Positions 24,587-35,900 of a DNA stretch of 64,000 bases are shown one piece after another. Both the position numbers and the translations under genes were made by a program. Each line of letters begins with the position of its first letter. Position 1 is the stretch's first letter. The stretch comes from Morella rubra (Eukaryota > Streptophyta > Magnoliopsida > Fagales > Myricaceae). The stretch lies in assembly GCA_003952965.2 (NCBI GenBank), contig CM025853.1, forward strand, positions 33,890,971 through 33,954,970, given 5' to 3'. Under the pieces are notes generated by a model. The model saw only the letters and a program-made list of their open reading frames with translations, was not told the origin of the DNA and ran no database searches.

Positions 24587-26896
24587 GTTTTGCCTGGATT
24601 TACAAGATCGGTGCAAGCAAAGTAGAAAATCAAGGTAGTAGCCGAAGCCAACCATATATTTTGGAAGGGAGGCTAAAGTACACACCAAAAAGGAACTATA
24701 GAAGTGGGGAAAAGTTTGAATTATTTGCTTATTGGGCTAGGCTTGAGGGAGGGATGGTAAACTCATATCCATAACCTCCTGCTGTAACTCTCTGTTTCGG
24801 TGGATAACTAGTGATTTTATAGAACCAATTTTTTTTTTTTTTTTTGCTCTTGCACTTTTGGTTATGCTGGTCAAATTCACCTCGAATTATGAAGAAGGAA
24901 AATTTTCTAGAAAATCTTGCTGCATTAAGGTCAATGGCAATTATCCAGAAACTAGAAACCATCAAATGGGTGCAGTGGCGTGGCAATTGGTGCTTGGCGG
25001 TGATGGCAGGACTGGAGAAGTTGGAAGTGGTGATCAGCATTCGGCGAAGGGTTGGATTGCAGCCAGACAATTTAGGCAAAATGTGTATCTCTCCATTACT
25101 CCATATCAGGCGGAAAAAATAGGAAATCTCCAATGCACGAGTACAATATGCAGCTCTGTATTTGATGATTTCAGCTGCCTAATGTCTATGAAACTGCACA
25201 GGGTGGAATCTTAAGCGAGGTTCTCGAAAATGGCTTACCTATCTAGGAATAAGACATTTTTAGCCTATTTTCTTTACATAGTACTATGTTCCCGATAAAA
25301 CTCTAAAAAAACCAAACAAAAAATTCTGCTCATTTTCTAGTGTGTCAAAAAAAAAAAAAAATTTCTCTACCAACATTTTTTAACTGAAAATATTCTTTCA
25401 TTGTTCTTATTTTACCTCTAGCCTTAGTTGAAATTGGCTGCCATGTTTCTTTCTTTTGTTCTTCTCCCCCCACCCCCCATCAAAGAATTAGATTTCCTGC
25501 TTAAAACATGCTTCAGACAAATTATCCATGATAGAATAAAACCGAATGGAACCTCAGAAAGAGCAAGAAAGTTTGAAGGGCAAACATGGTATCCCGGACA
25601 GTCCCCTTTCCTTTGTGCTAATTAAGAGCGATCTTATCCACTTTCCATCATAAAATCCAAAGGGGAATCCCACACTCGAGATTGATAGAGATGCGCTGCT
25701 TTTAGTAGTTAGGGAACCCCCAACAGACAAACTACGGACAGCCACCAAAAGTGGGCCATGCCCAGCCCTACGACAGCAACTAGACCGAGATCATATAAAC
25801 TACCACTGGAGCCAAATCGAAGCTGTTTTGTCGGAATTATGGACGTTACTAGACCTAAACTAAATGGAACGAATCAAACCATAACATGTATCTAAGAAAG
25901 TCGAGAATCATTTACAAAAAAATGATTTTTTGCCTAGGGCTGCAAGAATCTTGGCACGGCATGTAATTCTCCGAATATGCTTCCGTCTGTGAGGTTCGCG
26001 AGTACTAGGTTGAGTGTAAGTTAAAAGTCGAGTCCAAGCCTACAAGTTCTAACTGGGGTTGTCTGACCTCTGTTGGTTTTATCGTTAAATCAAATGAGTC
26101 CAAAAAGTTCTTCTAGGCTTGGAGTCTTCTTCTTGGCTACATTTCAATCCAATCTTGATCATCTTCTAAACAAAAGGAACATCACGAACATACACTATGT
26201 ACAAAAATGCAAGAGCAAAATGAGATGCATCAACATGACTCAGTAGCATCTTTTCAGCATGTGCAATGCTTTCTCTTAGGCATCTGCCTTTTCTGACGAC
26301 TTCGATGAGCCTGAGAAGCCCTTCAGACGTAATCTTCAACAATTCAACTCAGAAGATATTTAAAGATACCGCAGGATCACATCCATGACTCAACCAGAAG
26401 ATCATGGAAAATGCCAATCTCCTCTTGCCAATTTATCAGTTGCCTGCATCCAGAAAGAAAAGAAAAGAGTGAAGTCAATTGACGAGTATGAACTTATACT
26501 ACAAGTGGAAAGGGTCAGCTTGAAGAACAGCGGATGGTGGCCAAGTGAGGTTGGTCACTCAGGGGCAGGAAATGCACATGCTTCCGAAGTAATATTTCAT
26601 TGCAAGAAAAATAATGATGTACCAATATGCTACCGTCATGGATATTTATGAAGTCAGCTTAGAAACAAAGTCGTTCTGTTTGGAAAAACGTGACAATATC
26701 TCTAGCAGGGCTGGACATTCTACATTTTAATTCATGAAGACTGTAAGTAGACCTTTGGTCTTTCTTGGTACCAAATTCAACCTGGTTTAGAAAACAAGCA
26801 AAAATTACCTATAGATCTTCCCACTGAGCCACGTCTTGGATCCTATATGTCAGTCACGTATGTATGCCAAAAAATTGGGTGACGAAGATGGGGTCA
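24587..26896. other. Convergent spacer between LRR kinase and kinesin-4
   Basis: 2.3 kb between two 3' ends. Several open frames of 60-130 codons occur on both strands (24729-25214, 25428-25748, 26385-26651), but none resembles a protein I know or shows splice structure. The region probably contains long 3' UTRs. The mirror region is 38615-40926. Confidence 0.5.
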
Positions 26897-29800
26897 TCAC
26901 ATTGCATCAACCAGAGCTTGTGGGCGAGGCCTCGACCTCATGATTGTCTCATCACTGTGCTTGATCAATTCTGAGAGTCTCCATGGTTTCTGCCACTTCC
27001 ATTTGAACTGTAATAGCCACTGGTGATGACTTCTCTTCCACCTCCAGAGTTTACCCGTTTGTCCTACTGCTGCTTGTTTCTTCATTGACAATTGTCCTAG
27101 AGGTACCATCTGCAGCCATGACCATCTCTAGTTAATCAAACAGGGTGAGAACTCAATACTGCAGCCTGAGGAAGGGGAGTTACCTTTAGAGTCGGGTCTA
27201 GAAATGTAGCTTGCTCCCTGACTGATCCATTAACAATTCCAGGAGTAAATTTCAGTTGCTTGGGTGCTGGCAGCGATATTGGAGATAGGGAGCCACTCAT
27301 ACCGTCAGCTAAGTGTTTTAATGGAGTGCACGAATTACCCTGTTAATTTCCATTCAGAAGTGTCAAAAAAAATACCCAGAGTCGGTGGATTTAGAATATT
27401 TGATTAGAGTCTCAAGAATCTAATCATACATGATGCATGATTTTCACCAACGGTCAAAAGAACATGAGCTATGGGTTGTTTGGAAATGGGTTGTGGTTGT
27501 GGTTTTGGTTTTGGTTCAACTTTCAAATTTCAAATTTTAAGATTTAAATATTGTTTAGTTGTAAGGATTTGTTTGGTTGTTTAAGATTTGGAATGATTTA
27601 TATGTTAATTAAATTAAATAATATTAATTTACAGTTATTATAATTCAAAAAATAAAAAATAAGAAAAATGATTTAAAAATAAGAAAAAAAAAAGTAGAAA
27701 ATGATTTCAAAAATATAAAAATTATAAAAATAGATAAATATGAAACTAATAAAAAATTCCATAAAAATTAAAATACCCAAGATAAAAATGTGCAAGTTTT
27801 ATAAATAAATAAATTTTACATTACCTTAACATTACCTTATTTGTTTTCTTGGAATTTTCGTAACATGCTGTTAATTTTTCTTTTCCTTTTTTTTACCAAG
27901 AATGTTAATTTTTCTTGCTTTATCCTTTTTTTTTTAGCACATATTTTCTCTAAAAATTGTCAATATATTATTTGCACAAAAGAAAAAAAAAAGAAAGAAG
28001 AAAATATATACAATTGTCCTTCTGGTTAAGTATCTCACCAAATAAAATCATTTATGTGGCATTTATGACGTCAACAATTCATTAATATTTCTAATTTCAT
28101 TTGTAGAGTATATCGCCCAAAAGAAAGAATTAAAAACCAAAAACAGGAAAATATGCTTTTATGGGTTGTTGACGAAAAGGCTAGAGATATTTTATCTAAG
28201 TCTAGAGATAGGATACAATTTTATCACGGTTATAATGATTTCAATTACATAATGACCTTATTATCATAAACACACTTATATGAATATGTAACTAGTGCAA
28301 ATACCTAACGTGAGACCAAACAATGCCATAACTGTTTTTTTTTTTTTTTAATAATCAAATTTATAGTTTTTTTATTATATTTGTCAATTTTTATTTATTT
28401 TATAAATTTTACACGATTTTTATCTATCTTTTAATTTTTGTGGATTTTTTTATTAGTTTCATATTTTATCTATTTTTATAATTTTTTATATATATGAAAT
28501 TATTTTCTACTTATTTTTTGAATTATATATATTTTCTGGTTTTTTAAATCATTTTTTTTTCTTATTTTTTGAATATCATAATAACTATAAATTAATATTA
28601 TTTAATTGAATTAAATATAAATCATTCCAAATCTTAAACAATCAAACAAATCCTTACAACTAAAATATTAAAATATTAAAATTTGAAATTTGAAAGTTGA
28701 ACCCAAAACTAAAACCAAAACCACAACCACAACCCATTTCCAAACAAGCCCTAGAAGGTTATATCTTAGTAAACATCGCCACTCCAAAACTAAGCTTCAG
28801 TATTGTGGATTTGCAAACATATACTATCAAGTAGGATTTTGGAATTTATTGGCAATCTTTTAGCTCTCTTTGGATGGTCAGTTTTTTTTTTTTGTGAAAT
28901 AAGTAGTGTAGATTTTATTGAGGTTTGTAAAAAATGTGTTGGAGTTTGTATAAAAGTGTTTAGAGATTGTGAAAAGTTGTTGGAGTTTATGAAAAACCTA
29001 TTGGAGTTAGTGAAAAAGTGATTGTGAAAAAAAAAATTTGAGAAATTTTTGAGCCCATCCAAACAGAGAATCAGAAGAATACGGTTTTAGATTACAATAC
29101 AGCTTAAGCAGATGGTCTCACCGAAACTGAGGAATCCAAGCCAATTGCAACAGCTAGTTTCCTTGCTTTTTGCTCCTTTACGAGTTCTTTTCTCTGTGCT
29201 TCACTCTGTCGTAGTAGAGATACAAGCTCCTTCCGCTGCTCTTTCATTTCGTTAATCTCCAAGTTCTTTTCCCACAACTGACACCTGCTGATAAGTATGC
29301 TCAAACATTAATACTTCAAAATATTAGGGCAAAACTTACGCCACTGCACTGGTGCTGGAAGGAATGGACTTGTTTGTCATACTAAAGCTTCAGGATGGGC
29401 TTTTCATACAGACTTCAGAGGCTATTAGCTCTAATATAGTTGGGCAAAACTCAAACCGTGTCTTATGGGACTTGAATTGCCAGAAATAAAGGCCTAAAAA
29501 AAGCTTGGCCTGATATAAAGGCCAAACAAGCTTTTAATAGGTTGTACAAGAACCTTGCTTCTGCAGTGGCATTAAACATGTGTTGAAGCAAGGTCTTAGC
29601 ATCTCCCAATGAGCGCAAGTGATTCCAACGGCCACGACCAATTGAGGCACGCTCCCTCCCTTCTGCCTCTGAAAGCTGTGAAGCCATAGCCACAAGTGCA
29701 TTCGAAGACATGCTCAGCATGTTCTCCACAGAAGCTATCCTTGCTATTCTTGCATTTGGCGACATGGATAACAGTCTAAGTGGTTGGACAACAAAAGAGT

Positions 29801-32800
29801 GTAAGAAAACTGGTCCAATATAGCAACCAAAGATACTGGCAATTTCCCATATACTAATAATATTACCTGAATGCCTAATAACTACAAATATTTACCACTC
29901 ACTACAAGTGGGAAAAAACTTCAAGGACATAATGCCATAGCAATATAGTATGTACCTGGAATATCCATTCTTCCCCGTTGGCGACTCTGCTCGTTAGAAG
30001 AAAACTGATCCACTTGTTTCAATAAGGCTAACTCCTCTGCCAGTGCAGCTTGTCTATACAAAATTGCAACGAAATTGGATATTGGAGATTTCTAAGAAAG
30101 CTTGCAAAATTATGGCAAATATAAACGAAACAAAGTGCTGAATACATACACTTGGCTTTGCTTTTTGTATTCAAAACGAACTTCATGCACATTCACCACG
30201 ACTTCGAGCTCATGATCAAGCCACCTTTGCAAAGATTTTTCATTGCCCTAGAGATACAATTCATATGAAATTGGTGCAATATGATTTTATAGCAGATATG
30301 ATAGTAATTGAAGTTGGGAATGGGATGTCTTGCTGGCAGTGGGTCATGTTTAAATTGCCCCATCGGTTAGTAATCATGTTAGAAAGAACCTCTATATCAA
30401 ACCTTGTTAGAATCAATTGAAACCAACATATCCACTTGCTTATACTAAATATATGTTTGATAATTATCTATCACAAATGTGTGTGTTTAAACATTATAAA
30501 ATATTTCGAACTACAAATGGGGCTGGTATCACATTGATCATAGTTGGTCTGCTAGGACCGTAACCCAATTTCACGCAGTCTATAAACATGTGGCTAGGAT
30601 TTAAATTGATGTGGCCAATTTACAAATTGCAATATGAAGTATAGATTATTTACCTGCCCAATCAGTGTATTTCCAATGTATGTCACTGAAAGACGCAAGA
30701 AAAGATTAGGAAGTCAAAGTACTAATAACCAGAAAATTCCAAGAAAAATATTTACCTGAGGGGTCACGTGCAGTAGGCTTACGGGCTTCCAACAACTCTT
30801 TCAACCTTCTTGTAGCCATAGCAGCCTCTTCTGTCTTTCTCTGAAGAACCTGGGGAAAAGATTATAAACGATCAGTCACAGGCACCCAAATCCCAATAGC
30901 CACATTACATTGATCAGCATCGGTATGTTTTCCTACATATGCACTCATCTATAAACTAGAAAGCTTCAATTGAGAGTCTCTTTGGTGAAAGAACAATTAG
31001 TTGGAGTCTGCCTTCAGGATATCTCTTTCATCATTTTCACAGCTGCATTACCCTTCCTTGGGTGAACCTATCAGCCCTTCCAGTTCATACCCTAGGATGG
31101 TGCTTTAGTTACTTTAAATTTGGATTGACTTCTTCCTCTTATTTCTGTAGGTATTATTTTTTGATCTTCTGGATCTTACTCTTTAGCGAAGTTCTAGCTT
31201 CTAAATAATAGCCCAAGGCCATTCAGATTTCTGGTCCTGTATTTTGTTGTTAAATTACCATTTTAGTCTAACTCTGTATCTATCCTGTACTCCACAAGGG
31301 GAGAAGGGAGTACAATCTAGAGTAGTTATTTTTTGTTGTTTTTTCTCTATTTTCTTCTTCTTTTCACGCTAGACTGGATTCATGCTCGTAATTACCAAAC
31401 TGTTCTTCTACTGTTCAGAATGATAAGAGAGAGAGATAGGCAGACAGACAAACATAGACAGAGGAGGTGAGAGTCAGGTGCAGATATAGGTTGCATTTCG
31501 GCATTTCAACAGCTCCACAAAAATAGCTAGATATAAATTTTTACCATTTTCTGGCGCTGATTCAGAGATTCAAGTTTATGTCGTTCATACTCGTTTCTCC
31601 TTCCCTCCTTCCTCAGCTGCTTGAGATCACGTTTAATGGCACAAGAAAAAAAGGTCAACTATAAACTGAATAAGCTGCATTCCACACCACTGATAAATGC
31701 AACAACCTAAAACCATTAAAGCATTAAATCACTTGACATTGATACAAATTTTTCTGCCTCAATATTAAGAATTCTAATGACTTGTACCCAAAAGAAGTAT
31801 TGTCATGGCTGAAGATTTAGTAGTTGCCTTTTATAAATACAATTCAATGAGGAGACAGTCTCGCCAAGTTTGAGCAATTTCTTCCTTGGAAGTTAAAATT
31901 TACATGTACTCTAACACAGTCCAATATCTAATGATTCTGTTGCGGTTTTAAACAGGTGAACCTGGTCATTTCAGAAGGAACATCTGTAGGCATTCTTTTC
32001 TTTTTTGGTTAAGGATATCTATGAGCACTAAATCTCTGGAATGCTAGCACATTCCAGTTTTCCAATCTACATGCAATAAACACCTTCAGCAAAGATGGTT
32101 CTACTGAAAATCCAAAATTAAGCATAACTTGAATGCACAGGACATCAGTACCCTTGGATTTGCAGGTAAGAAAGTAACCCAATAAAGTTTCCAGGTAGAA
32201 AATGAGCACCTGAAGCAATTCCTTCTCACGAGAGGTCTTCCATTGTCGAAATTGTTCTGCCACTTGTTTTATCTTATGCTGCAACTGGACCTGGAACATG
32301 AATAGGAAAGATGAATCCAACAATCATGAGATATCATACAGTTGGATATGAATCTAAACTTGGTTAAGCATTAAAATAAGAACCCACCTTCTGAGCCCTT
32401 ATACACAGTATTTCAGCTTGCAGTCGCTTAGCTGCTTCATCACTTTTCTGTTTTTGTTTCAAAAGTTGGACCTGGTTTTCCTGTTTCTTCTTAAGATCTA
32501 CAATCTGTAGTTCATAATGCAGAATGCACATATTGATCAAGAATCCTAGTTTACAGAAACAGAAAGCACTTTTTAATGAAAGTTTCAAACATCAATCAGG
32601 AACTTATGAACAACAGCCTGACATTTAACCTGTGTTTCAAGTGCTTTTAGTTTTTGAGCATGAATTTCCTCCATTTTCTGTGTGTATTCATCAGAATTAG
32701 CGGCAAGATTCTCAACTTTTGCCAACAAACGATCCCTTTCTTGCTGTATTTATGCAACTGATCATCAGCCACAGAAGTGAAAGCCTAGTAGACACTAATA

Positions 32801-32886
32801 GAAACTTAAATTTTAACCTGCATGATTCTTTTCTCTTCCTCAAGTTCAATGATTTTCTTCCCAAAATGCTGCTTGAGTGCTTCAGT
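26897..32886 (-). CDS. KIN4: Kinesin-4 (FRA1 type), C-terminal half only, frameshifted (left copy)
   Basis: Mirror of 32942-38614. Exons: 32886-32818 (cut at its 5' side by the palindrome turn), 32743-32630, 32504-32388, 32290-32210, 31616-31545, 30849-30756, 30685-30654, 30247-30150, 30053-29956, 29775-29554, 29284-29122, 27339-27184 and 27109-26897. The exon at 29956-30053 is 98 bp against 99 in the other arm. A G is missing near 29982 in the codons for Q-S-P-P-T-G, which breaks the frame. In the exon at 29122-29284 this copy reads E-Q-R-K-E-L where the other reads E-Q-L-K-E-L. The last large intron is ~0.32 kb longer because of a foldback element. No motor domain can be encoded from this copy. 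Confidence 0.88.
27473..28751. mobile_element. Long-terminal-inverted-repeat foldback element in kinesin intron
   Basis: About 1.28 kb, very AT-rich. The left end GGGTTGTTTGGAAATGGG is mirrored by CCCATTTCCAAACAAGCCC at the right, and the similarity continues inward through the TGGTTTTGG-rich stretch for roughly 300 bp on each side. The centre has no coding capacity. CTA lies at both edges and might be part of a target duplication. A non-autonomous DNA transposon or MITE is the best guess; the class is not determined. The right-arm copy spans 37074-38038 and has lost part of one terminal repeat. Confidence 0.7.
28864..29068. mobile_element. ~205-bp MITE with TTTGGATGG termini
   Basis: The left end CTCTCTTTGGATGG and the right end CCATCCAAACAGAG form inverted termini. 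The inside is AT-rich and contains repeats of GGAGTTTGT or GGAGTTTATG followed by AAAA. It lies in the same kinesin intron, next to the foldback element. The mirror copy is at ~36762-36966. Non-coding. Confidence 0.65.
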
Positions 32887-32941
32887 CTTTAACAAGACTT
32901 TTTTTGCTCAGTCATGAGATGAAAGTCTTGGGGGAATTGAC
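32887..32941. other. Turn-around point of the giant palindrome
   Basis: The 55 bp between the last perfectly mirrored bases. It is itself an imperfect hairpin: AAGACTTT (32894-32901) pairs with AAAGTCTT (32922-32929), and CTCA (32907-32910) with TGAG (32915-32918) around a 4-base loop GTCA. The right half reads as kinesin-4 coding sequence (E-M-K-V-L-G then, after a 1-bp shift in a G run, I-D-T-E-A-L-K-Q-H-F). The left half is a degraded version of the same bases. It does not resemble a sequencing adapter. Confidence 0.8.
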
Positions 32942-35900
32942 ACTGAAGCACTCAAGCAGCATTTTGGGAAGAAAATCATTGAACTTGAGGAAGAGAAAAG
33001 AATCATGCAGGTTAAAATTTAAGTTTCTATTAGTGTCTACTAGGCTTTCACTTCTGTGGCTGATGATCAGTTGCATAAATACAGCAAGAAAGGGATCGTT
33101 TGTTGGCAAAAGTTGAGAATCTTGCCGCTAATTCTGATGAATACACACAGAAAATGGAGGAAATTCATGCTCAAAAACTAAAAGCACTTGAAACACAGGT
33201 TAAATGTCAGGCTGTTGTTCATAAGTTCCTGATTGATGTTTGAAACTTTCATTAAAAAGTGCTTTCTGTTTCTGTAAACTAGGATTCTTGATCAATATGT
33301 GCATTCTGCATTATGAACTACAGATTGTAGATCTTAAGAAGAAACAGGAAAACCAGGTCCAACTTTTGAAACAAAAACAGAAAAGTGATGAAGCAGCTAA
33401 GCGACTGCAAGCTGAAATACTGTGTATAAGGGCTCAGAAGGTGGGTTCTTATTTTAATGCTTAACCAAGTTTAGATTCATATCCAACTGTATGATATCTC
33501 ATGATTGTTGGATTCATCTTTCCTATTCATGTTCCAGGTCCAGTTGCAGCATAAGATAAAACAAGTGGCAGAACAATTTCGACAATGGAAGACCTCTCGT
33601 GAGAAGGAATTGCTTCAGGTGCTCATTTTCTACCTGGAAACTTTATTGGGTTACTTTCTTACCTGCAAATCCAAGGGTACTGATGTCCTGTGCATTCAAG
33701 TTATGCTTAATTTTGGATTTTCAGTAGAACCATCTTTGCTGAAGGTGTTTATTGCATGTAGATTGGAAAACTGGAATGTGCTAGCATTCCAGAGATTTAG
33801 TGCTCATAGATATCCTTAACCAAAAAAGAAAAGAATGCCTACAGATGTTCCTTCTGAAATGACCAGGTTCACCTGTTTAAAACCGCAACAGAATCATTAG
33901 ATATTGGACTGTGTTAGAGTACATGTAAATTTTAACTTCCAAGGAAGAAATTGCTCAAACTTGGCGAGACTGTCTCCTCATTGAATTGTATTTATAAAAG
34001 GCAACTACTAAATCTTCAGCCATGACAATACTTCTTTTGGGTACAAGTCATTAGAATTCTTAATATTGAGGCAGAAAAATTTGTATCAATGTCAAGTGAT
34101 TTAATGCTTTAATGGTTTTAGGTTGTTGCATTTATCAGTGGTGTGGAATGCAGCTTATTCAGTTTATAGTTGACCTTTTTTTCTTGTGCCATTAAACGTG
34201 ATCTCAAGCAGCTGAGGAAGGAGGGAAGGAGAAACGAGTATGAACGACATAAACTTGAATCTCTGAATCAGCGCCAGAAAATGGTAAAAATTTATATCTA
34301 GCTATTTTTGTGGAGCTGTTGAAATGCCGAAATGCAACCTATATCTGCACCTGACTCTCACCTCCTCTGTCTATGTTTGTCTGTCTGCCTATCTCTCTCT
34401 CTTATCATTCTGAACAGTAGAAGAACAGTTTGGTAATTACGAGCATGAATCCAGTCTAGCGTGAAAAGAAGAAGAAAATAGAGAAAAAACAACAAAAAAT
34501 AACTACTCTAGATTGTACTCCCTTCTCCCCTTGTGGAGTACAGGATAGATACAGAGTTAGACTAAAATGGTAATTTAACAACAAAATACAGGACCAGAAA
34601 TCTGAATGGCCTTGGGCTATTATTTAGAAGCTAGAACTTCGCTAAAGAGTAAGATCCAGAAGATCAAAAAATAATACCTACAGAAATAAGAGGAAGAAGT
34701 CAATCCAAATTTAAAGTAACTAAAGCACCATCCTAGGGTATGAACTGGAAGGGCTGATAGGTTCACCCAAGGAAGGGTAATGCAGCTGTGAAAATGATGA
34801 AAGAGATATCCTGAAGGCAGACTCCAACTAATTGTTCTTTCACCAAAGAGACTCTCAATTGAAGCTTTCTAGTTTATAGATGAGTGCATATGTAGGAAAA
34901 CATACCGATGCTGATCAATGTAATGTGGCTATTGGGATTTGGGTGCCTGTGACTGATCGTTTATAATCTTTTCCCCAGGTTCTTCAGAGAAAGACAGAAG
35001 AGGCTGCTATGGCTACAAGAAGGTTGAAAGAGTTGTTGGAAGCCCGTAAGCCTACTGCACGTGACCCCTCAGGTAAATATTTTTCTTGGAATTTTCTGGT
35101 TATTAGTACTTTGACTTCCTAATCTTTTCTTGCGTCTTTCAGTGACATACATTGGAAATACACTGATTGGGCAGGTAAATAATCTATACTTCATATTGCA
35201 ATTTGTAAATTGGCCACATCAATTTAAATCCTAGCCACATGTTTATAGACTGCGTGAAATTGGGTTACGGTCCTAGCAGACCAACTATGATCAATGTGAT
35301 ACCAGCCCCATTTGTAGTTCGAAATATTTTATAATGTTTAAACACACACATTTGTGATAGATAATTATCAAACATATATTTAGTATAAGCAAGTGGATAT
35401 GTTGGTTTCAATTGATTCTAACAAGGTTTGATATAGAGGTTCTTTCTAACATGATTACTAACCGATGGGGCAATTTAAACATGACCCACTGCCAGCAAGA
35501 CATCCATTCCCAACTTCAATTACTATCATATCTGCTATAAAATCATATTGCACCAATTTCATATGAATTGTATCTCTAGGGCAATGAAAAATCTTTGCAA
35601 AGGTGGCTTGATCATGAGCTCGAAGTCGTGGTGAATGTGCATGAAGTTCGTTTTGAATACAAAAAGCAAAGCCAAGTGTATGTATTCAGCACTTTGTTTC
35701 GTTTATATTTGCCATAATTTTGCAAGCTTTCTTAGAAATCTCCAATATCCAATTTCGTTGCAATTATTGTATAGACAAGCTGCACTGGCAGAGGAGTTAG
35801 CCTTATTGAAACAAGTGGATCAGTTTTCTTCTAACGAGCAGAGTCCGCCAACGGGGAAGAATGGATATTCCAGGTACATACTATATTGCTATGGCATTAT

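Larger units (their letters stand above)
10892..32886 (+). repeat. Left arm of giant inverted repeat
   Basis: Matches the reverse complement of 32942-54648. Mirror positions sum to 65540 at the outer end, 65537 around 16-20 kb, 65513 around 22-24 kb, 65511 around 25-27 kb and 65827-65830 from 28 kb inward. The steps mark a few small indels and one ~0.32 kb indel. Genes DUS1, 2OG oxygenase, IRX15, LRR kinase and partial kinesin-4 are all present. This arm carries 1-bp deletions inside exons of the oxygenase and the kinesin that the other arm lacks. Confidence 0.97.

Noticed and set aside
24729..25214. Overlapping frames of 77-134 codons downstream of the LRR kinase
   Set aside because: Both strands open over the same stretch, no recognisable motif, and the frames differ between the arms by homopolymer indels.
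32887..32941. Leftover sequencing adapter at the palindrome centre
   Set aside because: The bases read as kinesin-4 coding sequence and do not resemble the hairpin adapter used in long-read libraries.
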